Shown piece by piece: positions 1-7,903 of a stretch of DNA of 64,000 bases. Below the pieces are notes generated by a model. The model was not told the origin of the DNA. It worked only from the letters and a program-made list of their open reading frames with translations, and did not search any database. Source of the DNA: Corynebacterium glucuronolyticum (GTDB lineage: Bacteria; Actinomycetota; Actinomycetes; Mycobacteriales; Mycobacteriaceae). The first letter of the stretch is position 1. The number at the start of each line of letters is the position of its first letter. Location: positions 30,600 through 94,599 of the forward strand of contig JALFAQ010000061.1 of the NCBI GenBank assembly GCA_022772305.1. Reading direction: 5' to 3'. The translations under genes and the position numbers were made by a program.

Positions 1-1175
1 TTTTGGTGGGCGCTGCGGGAGAATCTGAGCGCATCCGCCAGCAGCTTATCGACGCCACCTCCACCCTCATTCCTGGTCCCGGCACCGATATCCGCACAAC
101 GATGAACGGACTCATCGAAGAGCCCGGTGAAAAGCTCCTGCGTGGGCTCACCACACTGGAGCCGGGCGAAACCTGGCTATTGAAACCAGAGAAGCTGAAC
201 GAGGAGGGCACGCTGTGGTCACCGGGCATCCGGGATAATGTGCGTCCAGGTAGCTGGTACCACACCCACGAGTGCTTCGGCCCCGTCCTCGGAATCATGC
301 ACGCCTCCACGCTGGAGGAGGCCATTGAATGGCAAAACAGCACTGGCTACGGCCTCACTGGTGGTATCCATAGCCTTGACGACGAGGAGATCCGTTACTG
401 GATTGACCACGTTGAGGTGGGTAACGCTTACGTCAACCGCGGAATAACGGGTGCTGTTGTTCAACGCCAGCCGTTCGGCGGCTGGAAGGAGTCCGTTGTC
501 GGTCCCGGCGCGAAGGCTGGCGGGCCAAACTACGTAACACAGATGGGCACGTGGACGGACCCGGACGAGCTCACCCCGGTGGAGTCTGGAAGTGTGCTGC
601 CGGAGGTAAATGCAGTCCTGCAAGCCTCCGAGAAGCTTCTCGACGATGCTAACTTCGCCTGGCTTCGTCAGGCAGCGCACCTGGATCAGCGGGCGTGGGA
701 CACCGAGTTTGGCCGCACCCACGACCATGCGGGGCTGAACAGCGAGGCGAATATTTTCCGCTATCTCCCCTTTGAGCCCGGCATTACCGTACTTGCCGGG
801 GACGGGTTCCAGCCGCGAGAGGTGCTTCGCGAACTGATTGCAAGCCTGCGTGCCGGAACGAAGGTCACGTGGGTTGCTGAGGGCGCACTCGCGGCTTTCG
901 TACAGGAGCTGCTTAACCTCGCAGGAGTTGATGCAACAGTGCATGACGGTACACCAAAGCTTGCCCGCGGCTCGCGTGTTCGTACCCTGGGCAGCGTCTC
1001 CGAAGCCTGGTATGAAAAGGCTGCCGAAACCGGTTCTGTCATTCTCGATGGCCCCGTGATTGCGGAGGGACGTCGCGAGTTGCTTCCGTACCTGCACGAA
1101 CAGGCAATTTCTGTAACGATGCACCGTTTCGGTATCCCCCGCGATACTGCTGGCCTGCGCAGCGAAGGCCTGTAG
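1..1175 (+). CDS. putA: Proline dehydrogenase / P5C dehydrogenase (PutA), 3' part only
   Basis: This is the C-terminal part of the bifunctional enzyme that oxidises proline through pyrroline-5-carboxylate to glutamate. The reading frame is open from the window edge, so the proline dehydrogenase domain and the catalytic Cys of the aldehyde dehydrogenase lie upstream. The visible part has the late aldehyde-dehydrogenase segments: HECFGPVLGIM near residue 90, GYGLTGGIHS near 117, and RQPFGGWKES near 155, followed by a PutA-type tail of about 190 residues. PutP, the proline importer, follows on the same strand about 550 bases later, which fits a proline catabolism locus. Identity is clear. The true start is outside the window. 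Confidence 0.93.
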   Translation, partial: LVGAAGESERIRQQLIDATSTLIPGPGTDIRTTMNGLIEEPGEKLLRGLTTLEPGETWLLKPEKLNEEGTLWSPGIRDNVRPGSWYHTHECFGPVLGIMHASTLEEAIEWQNSTGYGLTGGIHSLDDEEIRYWIDHVEVGNAYVNRGITGAVVQRQPFGGWKESVVGPGAKAGGPNYVTQMGTWTDPDELTPVESGSVLPEVNAVLQASEKLLDDANFAWLRQAAHLDQRAWDTEFGRTHDHAGLNSEANIFRYLPFEPGITVLAGDGFQPREVLRELIASLRAGTKVTWVAEGALAAFVQELLNLAGVDATVHDGTPKLARGSRVRTLGSVSEAWYEKAAETGSVILDGPVIAEGRRELLPYLHEQAISVTMHRFGIPRDTAGLRSEGL

Positions 1176-1726
1176 TCACACAGGACACCTGGTCACGGCG
1201 TTACAAGAGTAACAACGAGGGCGTCAATTTCCGTCTCACGGCATCCTGCGCCCTACCGTCACCACGATGCCTGCCTGAGGCAGTTGCAACAGACCAGCAG
1301 CGCTGAGATTGGACCGCAGGCCACGCACAAGCCGTGCCGTACACCCCACGTCCGATGCTCAGGCTAACCCCAATCGAGCTATAGCGACTTCGCACATGCT
1401 CTACAATTATCCTCTACCCACACGTGGTACCACGGACTCCACCCGCCGTCCACTCATCTGAGACTCGGCAGTACCTCTACCCTGTGTACGCCCTCGTCTT
1501 GCATACGGAACCAGGTCAATACACACAACTACATAGGGACACTGTTTTTCCACTGATCCCAAAATTTCGCTTATTTATGACAGCGACGGGTGTAGAACCG
1601 TACTTTTTTGGACCTATCATTTCACTTAATAAAACTTTCGTGGTTAGTTAGAGTCCAAGGATTCACACACATCTCCAACCAGTTTCGGATGAACATGTGC
1701 ACCGTCGCGGAAAGGTTTTGAACCCA
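1176..1726. other. Intergenic region between putA and putP
   Basis: About 550 bases without a convincing gene. Short open frames on both strands have no recognisable protein features. A small hairpin (CTGCC TGA GGCAG) lies near 1272. The last 170 bases are clearly more AT-rich than the rest and probably hold the putP promoter; I cannot assign a specific -10 with confidence. Confidence 0.5.
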
Positions 1727-3262
1727 ATGAATGTCACGATTACCGACCAAACATGGTTCATCGTCGCCATCATCTTATATATGCTCCTCATGCTTGCCAT
1801 CGGTTATTGGAGCTACCGGCAGACTGATCGTTACGATGAATACATGCTGGCTGGCCGCTCGCTCGGCCCTGTTGTTGCCGCCCTTTCCGCCGGCGCGGCA
1901 GATATGAGTGGTTGGCTGCTCATGGGACTTCCCGGCGCGCTATTTGTCACTGGGCTTTCCGAGATTTGGATTGCCGTCGGCTTGTGTATCGGCGCCGCGA
2001 TTAACTGGATTATGGTTGCGCCACGGCTGCGGGCATATACAGAGGTCGCTGGAAACTCCATCACCATCCCCAGCTTCTTGGAGAACCGGCTCCATGATTC
2101 CTCGCATATTCTCCGCATCGTTGCGTCACTCGTTATCCTCGTATTCTTCACGTTCTATGTTTCCAGTGGCATGGTCTCGGGAGGAAAGTACTTCGAATCG
2201 ACATTCGGCGGTTCGTACATTGACGGCATGCTCATCATCGCCTTCGTCACGGTGGCGTATACCTTTATCGGTGGCTTCCTGGCGGTGAGCTATACGGATG
2301 CAGTGCAGGGCATGATTATGTTCGGTGCGCTGGTCATTGTCCCAATCGGTGCCTACATCATGATCGGCGGGGATTACGACATTTTCAGCTACGCCACGTC
2401 CAACCCCTACGGCCCGCACCCCGACGGAAACCCCTCGTATTTCTCCTTATTCACCGGAGTATCTGCAGCAGCAATCATCGGCAATTTAGCCTGGGGGCTC
2501 GGGTATTTCGGGCAGCCGCATATCATCGTTCGCTTCATGGCACTGCGTTCCCCCAAGGAAGCACGTTCCGGCATGTTCGTGACGGTGTTCTGGATGGTTA
2601 TCTGCGCGCTCGGGGCTGCCGGCACTGCGCTTGTGGGAACGGTGTTCTTCGGCGCATACCCGGAGCGCTCCATCACAGACCAGACCTCCTACGAAACGAT
2701 CTTCCTCGACATGGGTCGGTTACTATTCCACCCGCTCATCGGCGGACTAATCCTCACGGCAGTCCTGGCCGCCATCATGTCAACCATGGCATCGCAGCTG
2801 CTCGTGGTCTCCTCGGCGCTCATTGAGGATCTGTACAAGATCACGACCAAGCGCACGCTTTCCGACGGCTTTCTCATGAACTTGTCTCGAACGGCCGTCG
2901 TTGCTGTGGCGATCATCGCCGCTCTGCTCGCCATTAACCCGAGTGATTCGATCCTTAGTCTGGTGGGCTTTGCATGGGCCGGCTTCGGATCGGCCTTCGG
3001 CCCGGTCATTCTGGCTTCGCTGTTCTGGAAGCGGCTCACTGCCCCCGGCGCGATCGCTGGCATGATCACGGGAACGATTATTGTCTTCGCCTGGGGCAAT
3101 TCCGCCCTCGGTGACTGGCTTTACGAGATTGTCCCCGGCTTCCTCGGCGCTGGCCTCGTGCTCGTCATCGTTTCGCTGCTTACTGCTGCACCAACAGCTC
3201 GCACTCTGGATGAGTTCGAAAAGGCACAGGAGCTCGCCGTAACCGGTGGCTACGAAAAATAA
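1727..3262 (+). CDS. putP: Sodium/proline symporter PutP
   Basis: Sodium:solute symporter family (SSF) protein of 511 residues that imports proline with Na+ across the cytoplasmic membrane. The protein is almost entirely hydrophobic segments, consistent with the 13-helix SSF fold, and has the early PutP signature around YDEYMLAGRSLGP and the following SAGAADMSGWLLMGLPGA (residues about 30-65). I chose the ATG at 1727 because AAAGG lies about 10 bases upstream; an in-frame GTG at 1697 would add 10 polar residues and lacks a site. It lies downstream of putA, so uptake and oxidation of proline are probably co-regulated. A strong hairpin follows the stop. Confidence 0.95.
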   Translation: MNVTITDQTWFIVAIILYMLLMLAIGYWSYRQTDRYDEYMLAGRSLGPVVAALSAGAADMSGWLLMGLPGALFVTGLSEIWIAVGLCIGAAINWIMVAPRLRAYTEVAGNSITIPSFLENRLHDSSHILRIVASLVILVFFTFYVSSGMVSGGKYFESTFGGSYIDGMLIIAFVTVAYTFIGGFLAVSYTDAVQGMIMFGALVIVPIGAYIMIGGDYDIFSYATSNPYGPHPDGNPSYFSLFTGVSAAAIIGNLAWGLGYFGQPHIIVRFMALRSPKEARSGMFVTVFWMVICALGAAGTALVGTVFFGAYPERSITDQTSYETIFLDMGRLLFHPLIGGLILTAVLAAIMSTMASQLLVVSSALIEDLYKITTKRTLSDGFLMNLSRTAVVAVAIIAALLAINPSDSILSLVGFAWAGFGSAFGPVILASLFWKRLTAPGAIAGMITGTIIVFAWGNSALGDWLYEIVPGFLGAGLVLVIVSLLTAAPTARTLDEFEKAQELAVTGGYEK

Positions 3263-3284
3263 CGAGGTAGCTCGAGAAATATAG

Positions 3285-3328
3285 CCGAGGTGGTTGCGCG
3301 GGAACGCGGAGCCACCTCGGTTCCGTCT
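3285..3328 (+). terminator. Hairpin terminator after putP
   Basis: Perfect 9-bp arms CCGAGGTGG (3285-3293) and CCACCTCGG (3312-3320), with an inner CGCG/CGCG pairing, 22 bases after the putP stop. The following TTCCGTCT is only weakly T-rich. The next gene starts at 3337, so it partly overlaps that gene's leader. Confidence 0.7.
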
Positions 3329-3336
3329 AACGGGGT

Positions 3337-4038
3337 GTGACGACTTTTCTCCGGATCCTGCTTGCCCTCACCTGCGTACTCTCGGTGATCTCATTGATTC
3401 CGACGGCGGTGGTGTACACACCGCGTTTTGATGACTCTTCCATGGCGCTGCTCGCCACAACAGAACAACAACAGCGGTTTACCCTCACACGGCATCCTCC
3501 TCCCGCTGGGGCGACGTTGCGCTCAGTCGGTACTGCTCCGCCCCGCATGCACGTCCTTGGTTACTCACGCGACGAATTCGGTAAAGACTGGGCGAAAGCC
3601 CAGGCCTGCACGACACGTGAGCTCATCGCCACGGTGTCTCTCCCCGGCGCGACGCTGGACAAAAAGGACTGTTCACTCGACGGCGGGAGCGGGATCGACC
3701 CCTATTCAGGTGATCGCATCGACTCTCACACTGACCTCGAGTTAGACCACATTATCCCTCTTTCCGCCGCCTGGGATCTGGGAGCCTTTGCTTGGAGTGA
3801 GGAAAAAAGAGTGGCCTTTGCAAATGACCCGCTCAACCTCGTTATCGTGGAGAAAGAACAGAACCAGGCCAAGTCGGATCTCCTCCCTCACCAGTGGCTT
3901 CCACCCAACAGGCGGGCACGATGCTGGTACGCGCGCCGAGTAGCCGCAGTTGCGTCTTCCTACGGTCTTTCACTCCCCAAAACTGATAGGAACACTCTTA
4001 AGCATCAGTGTATTATTCGAGATTTCCTACAGATATAG
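3337..4038 (+). CDS. Exported HNH-endonuclease family protein
   Basis: A 233-residue protein with a GTG start. Residues 5-27 are a hydrophobic signal or anchor segment, so the rest is probably outside the membrane. The C-terminal half carries the HNH layout of the actinobacterial DUF1524-like nucleases: LDHIIPL at 136-142, NDPLNL at 163-168 and NQAKSD at 176-181, then a region with RRARCWYARR near 193. These match the His-Asn-His metal-binding fold. Cys residues near 91 and 112 could form a disulfide. Actual nuclease activity and substrate are inferred from family only. It sits alone between putP and a membrane protein gene, so context says little. Roles in DNA scavenging or killing are possible but unsupported here. 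Confidence 0.8.
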   Translation: MTTFLRILLALTCVLSVISLIPTAVVYTPRFDDSSMALLATTEQQQRFTLTRHPPPAGATLRSVGTAPPRMHVLGYSRDEFGKDWAKAQACTTRELIATVSLPGATLDKKDCSLDGGSGIDPYSGDRIDSHTDLELDHIIPLSAAWDLGAFAWSEEKRVAFANDPLNLVIVEKEQNQAKSDLLPHQWLPPNRRARCWYARRVAAVASSYGLSLPKTDRNTLKHQCIIRDFLQI

Positions 4039-4143
4039 CTAGAGTAGTGGGGCACAAACCTCCGCCTTCGGGCAGAGATAAGGTAAACTGGGTGGGAAAA
4101 CAGTCGCCCGGGGTTAACGAATACGAATGAAAGGTATCTACGC

Positions 4144-4614
4144 GTGACCACGCTTTTTACTGTCCTGCACGTCCTTGCTGCAATCCTGTTTTTGGGTCCG
4201 GTAACTATCGCTGTTTCTACTTTCCACAAGTACGCTCTCGAGGCTGACAACGGTAAGGATCGAGCCAAGGGAACCGCCAGCCTTCTACACCGCATTACGC
4301 GGGTATACGGTATTGGTTCACTGCTGGTGCCACTCCTTGGTGCCGGCGTGATGATTAGCGATTGGGCAACCTACAAGTCCCAGTACACGATTCACACGGG
4401 AATTTTGCTCTCCATCATCGCATGGGCAATCTTGTTCTTCCTGATTCTCCCCCTCCAGAACAAGTGCATCCACCAGCTGGGTCTTGCTGAGGCCGGAACT
4501 GATCCTGTGGATCTCTCGGGCTTCCACCTCACCAAGGCTGCAAAAAAGCTCCCCATGTACGGTGGCATCTTCTCTGCACTGTGGCTCATCACGGCCATCC
4601 TTATGTTCTTCTGA
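4144..4614 (+). CDS. Small integral membrane protein (DUF2269-like)
   Basis: A 156-residue protein with four predicted membrane helices (about residues 4-24, 52-70, 84-103 and 136-155), GTG start after GAAAGGTATC. The shape resembles the DUF2269 group of predicted membrane proteins. A short polar loop between helices 1 and 2 holds HKYALEADNGKDRAKG. No catalytic motif is visible and the function is unknown. It stands as a single gene and ends at a good terminator. Confidence 0.75.
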   Translation: MTTLFTVLHVLAAILFLGPVTIAVSTFHKYALEADNGKDRAKGTASLLHRITRVYGIGSLLVPLLGAGVMISDWATYKSQYTIHTGILLSIIAWAILFFLILPLQNKCIHQLGLAEAGTDPVDLSGFHLTKAAKKLPMYGGIFSALWLITAILMFF

Positions 4615-4634
4615 TCCCAACCACTTTCTCATCG

Positions 4635-4664
4635 GCGACACGTTACCCACGTGTCGCTTTTCTA
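4635..4664 (+). terminator. Rho-independent terminator
   Basis: Arms GCGACACGT (4635-4643) and ACGTGTCGC (4649-4657) with a 5-base loop, followed by TTTTCTATTT. It lies 20 bases after the membrane protein stop. Confidence 0.85.
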
Positions 4665-4710
4665 TTTGGCCCATCCCCCACGTGCATGCTCATTATCTAG
4701 TTCTCCCCCT

Positions 4711-4735
4711 CATGCATCACTTTGTGATGTATCAG
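4711..4735. promoter_or_regulatory. Inverted repeat upstream of the HAD pair
   Basis: ATGCATCAC and GTGATGTAT pair at 8 of 9 positions around a TTT centre. It lies 155-180 bases before the HAD start and just upstream of an AT-rich stretch (GGAATATTAGGTAG) that could hold a -10. A symmetric repeat at this position could be an operator. No matching regulator gene is adjacent. Confidence 0.4.
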
Positions 4736-4890
4736 CGCGCAGGAATATTAGGTAGTCTGAAATGACAACATCGCAGGCTCTCATGACATCAAGACCCCAC
4801 CTGGGTCATCGGCTTTAGTAACAAGGAGATGATCCACATCGGAGTCCGGTCGTGCACTACGACTGGCACACTCTATTAGAAAGGATCGCT

Positions 4891-5691
4891 GTGGCTTTTC
4901 GTCTTGTCGCTCTCGACATGGATGGCACCCTTCTCACCCCGGAAGGTAATATTCCCCCTGAGTTCCCAGAACTGGCTCATGAGCTTATCGGTAAAGGGGT
5001 GCAGATCGTTCCGGCATCCGGGCGCCAGCTTGCCACGCTCAAAGCACAGTTCGAGGGCATCACAGATTCCTTCATCGCAGAAAACGGTGCCGTCGTCGCA
5101 GCAGGTGGCCGTATCATCGCCACCCACACCATCCCTGTGGAGTCCACGAAGCGGCTTCTGAAAGCCGTGGAGGACATCGACAATCCAAACTTTGGACTTG
5201 TTCTGTGCCACCCTTCCACCGCCTACGTCACGCGCAGCGACGAGGAATTTCTCGCAGAATGCTCCAAGTACTACCGCTCCCTCGAACTCGCGCCCGAGCT
5301 TACTAGGTACGCGACCGACGAAGTCATCAAGATCGCTGTGTACGACTTCGAATCGGCGGAAAACAACACCACTCCCCTCATGTCCGAAATCTTGCCGGAA
5401 CTGACTGTCGTCACGTCCGGGCAGCACTGGACAGACATCATGACACCAGGTGTGCACAAAGGCATCGCCGTCGCCGACTTGTGCGATGCACTGGGACTCG
5501 CCAAGGAGCAGGTACTTGCCTTCGGCGATTACCTAAACGATTACGAGCTTTTGGCTGCGGCGGGTACTTCCTATGCCATGGAGAATGCCCACCCCGAGGT
5601 CAAAGAAATTGCAACAAATATCGCCCCCTCGAATGCCGATAACGGTGTGGTCACGGTACTGAGGAAGCTCCTGGAAGAAGGGAAACTGTGA
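4891..5691 (+). CDS. HAD-superfamily Cof-type phosphatase, first copy
   Basis: A 266-residue haloacid-dehalogenase hydrolase of the Cof/HAD-IIB group, which dephosphorylates small sugar phosphates or cofactors in the cytoplasm. Motif I is ALDMDGTLLT near the N-terminus, motif II is the VPASGRQ segment, and motif IV is FGDYLNDYELL near residue 210, with Lys in GVHKGIAV upstream. The GTG at 4891 is chosen because AGAAAGGA lies 6 bases before it; an earlier GTG at 4852 would place non-conserved residues before the nucleophile. The stop overlaps the start of the second HAD gene by four bases, so the two are translated together. The substrate cannot be read from sequence. Confidence 0.88.
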   Translation: MAFRLVALDMDGTLLTPEGNIPPEFPELAHELIGKGVQIVPASGRQLATLKAQFEGITDSFIAENGAVVAAGGRIIATHTIPVESTKRLLKAVEDIDNPNFGLVLCHPSTAYVTRSDEEFLAECSKYYRSLELAPELTRYATDEVIKIAVYDFESAENNTTPLMSEILPELTVVTSGQHWTDIMTPGVHKGIAVADLCDALGLAKEQVLAFGDYLNDYELLAAAGTSYAMENAHPEVKEIATNIAPSNADNGVVTVLRKLLEEGKL

Positions 5692-6515
5692 AGCTACTAG
5701 CGTGTGACATGGACGGAACCCTCCTCACCCCGTCTGGCACGTTTCCTCCTGGCTTTTGGGAGCTGATGAAAGACATTGAGGATGTGAACAAGAGCCGAAG
5801 TCCAGAGGATGCCATCGTGTTTCTTCCAGCTTCCGGCCGATCACTACCTACTCTTCGTGGCCTTTTCACACCGAACGACGAGGAGCCAGCATTGGACTAC
5901 TTCCTTGCTGGAAACGGCTGCGTTCTCTCTTCCCACGGAGAGGTAGAAACTGTTGCCCGCGTCGAACCGGAGGTTGCCACTGCCGTCTTGCACGAGGCAG
6001 AACGCTATCCCCAAAAGCTCTGGGTCATTATCCATTTCCCTGAGCGCACCGTTGCCCCGCGTGACCCAGAGTTTCTCGAGTTTCTCACGCACTACACCAC
6101 ACACCTGGATGTTGTTGAATCCCTCCACGATGTTGTGGGAGAAGACATCGTTAACATGTCTGTCTACCAGCCGGTTGAACCCGAAAATGGGCCCTGGAAC
6201 TACTTCCGGGAGAAGTTCCCGCAACTAGAGGTTCTCGAATCGTCCGGGAATTGGTGCGACATCATGCCACCCAAGGTGAATAAGGGAACTGGTCTCGAGT
6301 TCATCAAGCGCAAGCTGAATGTCGCTACCAAGGACACGTGTTGCTTCGTCGATTACTTCAATGATGTCGGCTTAATTGCGCCATCCGGCACGTCATTTGC
6401 CATGTCCAATGCGCACCCCGACGTGAAAGCGATGTGCACCAACGTCATTGGTTCCAACGCCGAGGGCGCGGTTGTCACAACGATCCGAGACGGTCTAGAA
6501 AACGGGTGGCTGTAA
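5688..6515 (+). CDS. HAD-superfamily Cof-type phosphatase, second copy
   Basis: A 275-residue paralogue of the preceding protein, beginning at a GTG that overlaps the upstream stop. Motif I is ACDMDGTLLT at residues 4-13, motif II is LPASGRS, and motif IV is FVDYFNDVGLI near residue 222 with the preceding PPKVNKGTG lysine. The usual FGD of motif IV is FVD here: the first Gly is Val, while the Asp is kept. The pair looks like an old tandem duplication. Function is inferred as phosphatase; substrate unknown. Its 3' end overlaps the repaired 3' end of the broken yihY-like gene on the other strand. Confidence 0.87.
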   Translation: MKLLACDMDGTLLTPSGTFPPGFWELMKDIEDVNKSRSPEDAIVFLPASGRSLPTLRGLFTPNDEEPALDYFLAGNGCVLSSHGEVETVARVEPEVATAVLHEAERYPQKLWVIIHFPERTVAPRDPEFLEFLTHYTTHLDVVESLHDVVGEDIVNMSVYQPVEPENGPWNYFREKFPQLEVLESSGNWCDIMPPKVNKGTGLEFIKRKLNVATKDTCCFVDYFNDVGLIAPSGTSFAMSNAHPDVKAMCTNVIGSNAEGAVVTTIRDGLENGWL

Positions 6516-7771
6516 GACTGAAAACAGCGGGGATGGCCCTCCATGTGGTTTTTCCCCGTTAACTGTCTTTTCTTCCTCGTGCTGCTTCTGTGCATTGTCC
6601 TTAATGTCTCGCGCAGTTTTCTCCAGCTTCGTCTGCACCTCCGCATACCTCTGCGCGGCGGTGCTTGCCCAAGGGAGGAGCCTGGATCATGCGCTCAGAG
6701 TCGTATCCCATCTGTAGCTCTTTCGCTCGCAGAACTTCTGCATCCAGCTTGATTCCCACGAGAAGCAGAATATTCAATATCCAGCAGGCGAAGATGACGG
6801 CAATGATCGCGCCGATCACGACGTAGGCACTCGAACCGGCAAAGTACTGCAGGTACAGGCCGAGAAGCCACCACGTAATGCCAATTGTGACCACTGAGAC
6901 CGCTGACCCCAGTGTCAACCAGCGGAAATGCTGAGGCCGAACACTGGGAGCAAAGTAGTACAACACGGCAACCAGCGTCAACGCAATGAGTGCGATGACG
7001 GGAAGACGAATCCTCGCCCAGATAGGTAGGAAGATGCGGGTGAGGAAGTCGATTTCTTCCACTAAACCGAGGGGTTCCGCGATCGGTTCAAAAACGGCAA
7101 GGACAACAGACTGTCTGAGAAGCAGCGCACCAACGATGACGGCGGCACCGATCACCATGAGAACAGTGATTCCCCACATCGTCAGCCATGTTGGCACCAC
7201 TGTTCTTCCCTCTACCCTGCCGTAGATGAAGTTTGAGCTCCGGGCAAACGCCCGCACCCACACGGAGGAGGAAAAGAGGGCAATGATAACGGCGAGTACC
7301 AGTGCTCATGTGCCTTCTGCAGCTGACCCCACGATCACTTCTACCACGGCCTTTACCTGCTCTGCGATTTCCGCTGGCACGTACTAGGCGATTGCCTCCT
7401 GTGTCAGGTCAGTTACCCGCCGTTCGTTTCTTGCGAAGATGAGGGTTGCTATGGAGTAGGCAGCGAGGACGGTGGGGGCCGCGGTGAGGAACATGAAGAA
7501 GGCTAAGACTGCCGCCCAATCGATAAGCGCATCGAGGATGAAAACGTTCCAGGCGCGTCGAATGACGAGTTTCCAACTGTCTTTTTTGAGACGATTACCT
7601 CTACTCAGCGGGTTGCGATCCGCGCACTGGTGGGGTATCGGTTCCACCACCTGGCCAGCCATGGGGACGAGAAACTCGAGCCGATGTGCCACGCCATCAC
7701 TGGTGTTTCCAGGATCACTCGGGGTACCAGATTCTCCTGGTGCTCCTGGTTTTCTGTCCTCCCTTTGTCAT
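6495..7771 (-). pseudogene. Broken YihY/BrkB-family (UPF0761) membrane protein gene
   Basis: Two same-frame pieces on the minus strand, 7692-7387 and 7263-6604, are parts of one YihY/BrkB-type protein with about six membrane helices. They are separated by two in-frame stops: TAG at 7386-7384 and TGA at 7308-7306. Reading through gives continuous family-like sequence (LTQEAIA-stop-YVPAEIAEQV, AAEGT-stop-ALVLAVI), and each stop is one substitution from the likely codon (CAG, GGA). Near 6673-6675 an extra base in a CCC run shifts the frame; the shifted frame continues as WASTAAQRYAEVQTKLEK to a stop at 6497-6495. At the 5' end, Gly/Pro-rich coding continues upstream of the GTG at 7692 in a frame with no start codon, and an ATG at 7771 is one frame off, so a further indel is likely. 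Function is lost unless the sequence has errors. Confidence 0.85.
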
Positions 7772-7823
7772 AAATGTTTATTCTTGTGGAAACCGCGCTC
7801 ACCGGGGAAACTAAGGTTTCGAC

Positions 7824-7837
7824 GCTCGTTAGCGAGC
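7824..7837. other. Short hairpin GCTCG-TTAG-CGAGC
   Basis: A 5-bp perfect stem with a 4-base loop just past the helicase terminator. No T tract follows on either strand, so its role is unclear. Confidence 0.3.
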
Positions 7838-7840
7838 ATG

Positions 7841-7884
7841 AAAAAGCCACGGAGAAAGGTAATCCATACCGATGTCTCCGTGGC
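7841..7884 (-). terminator. Terminator of the helicase gene
   Basis: On the minus strand the 10-bp stem GCCACGGAGA / TCTCCGTGGC (7884-7875 and 7855-7846) is followed directly by TTTTT. It lies about 20 bases after the helicase stop. Confidence 0.85.
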
Positions 7885-7903
7885 TGACAGAGTATGTAGT
7901 TAT

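Noticed and set aside
7306..7386. Programmed read-through or selenocysteine at the two stops of the yihY-type gene
   Set aside because: Two different stops (TAG and TGA), no SECIS-like hairpin seen, and a separate frameshift at the 3' end all argue for decay.
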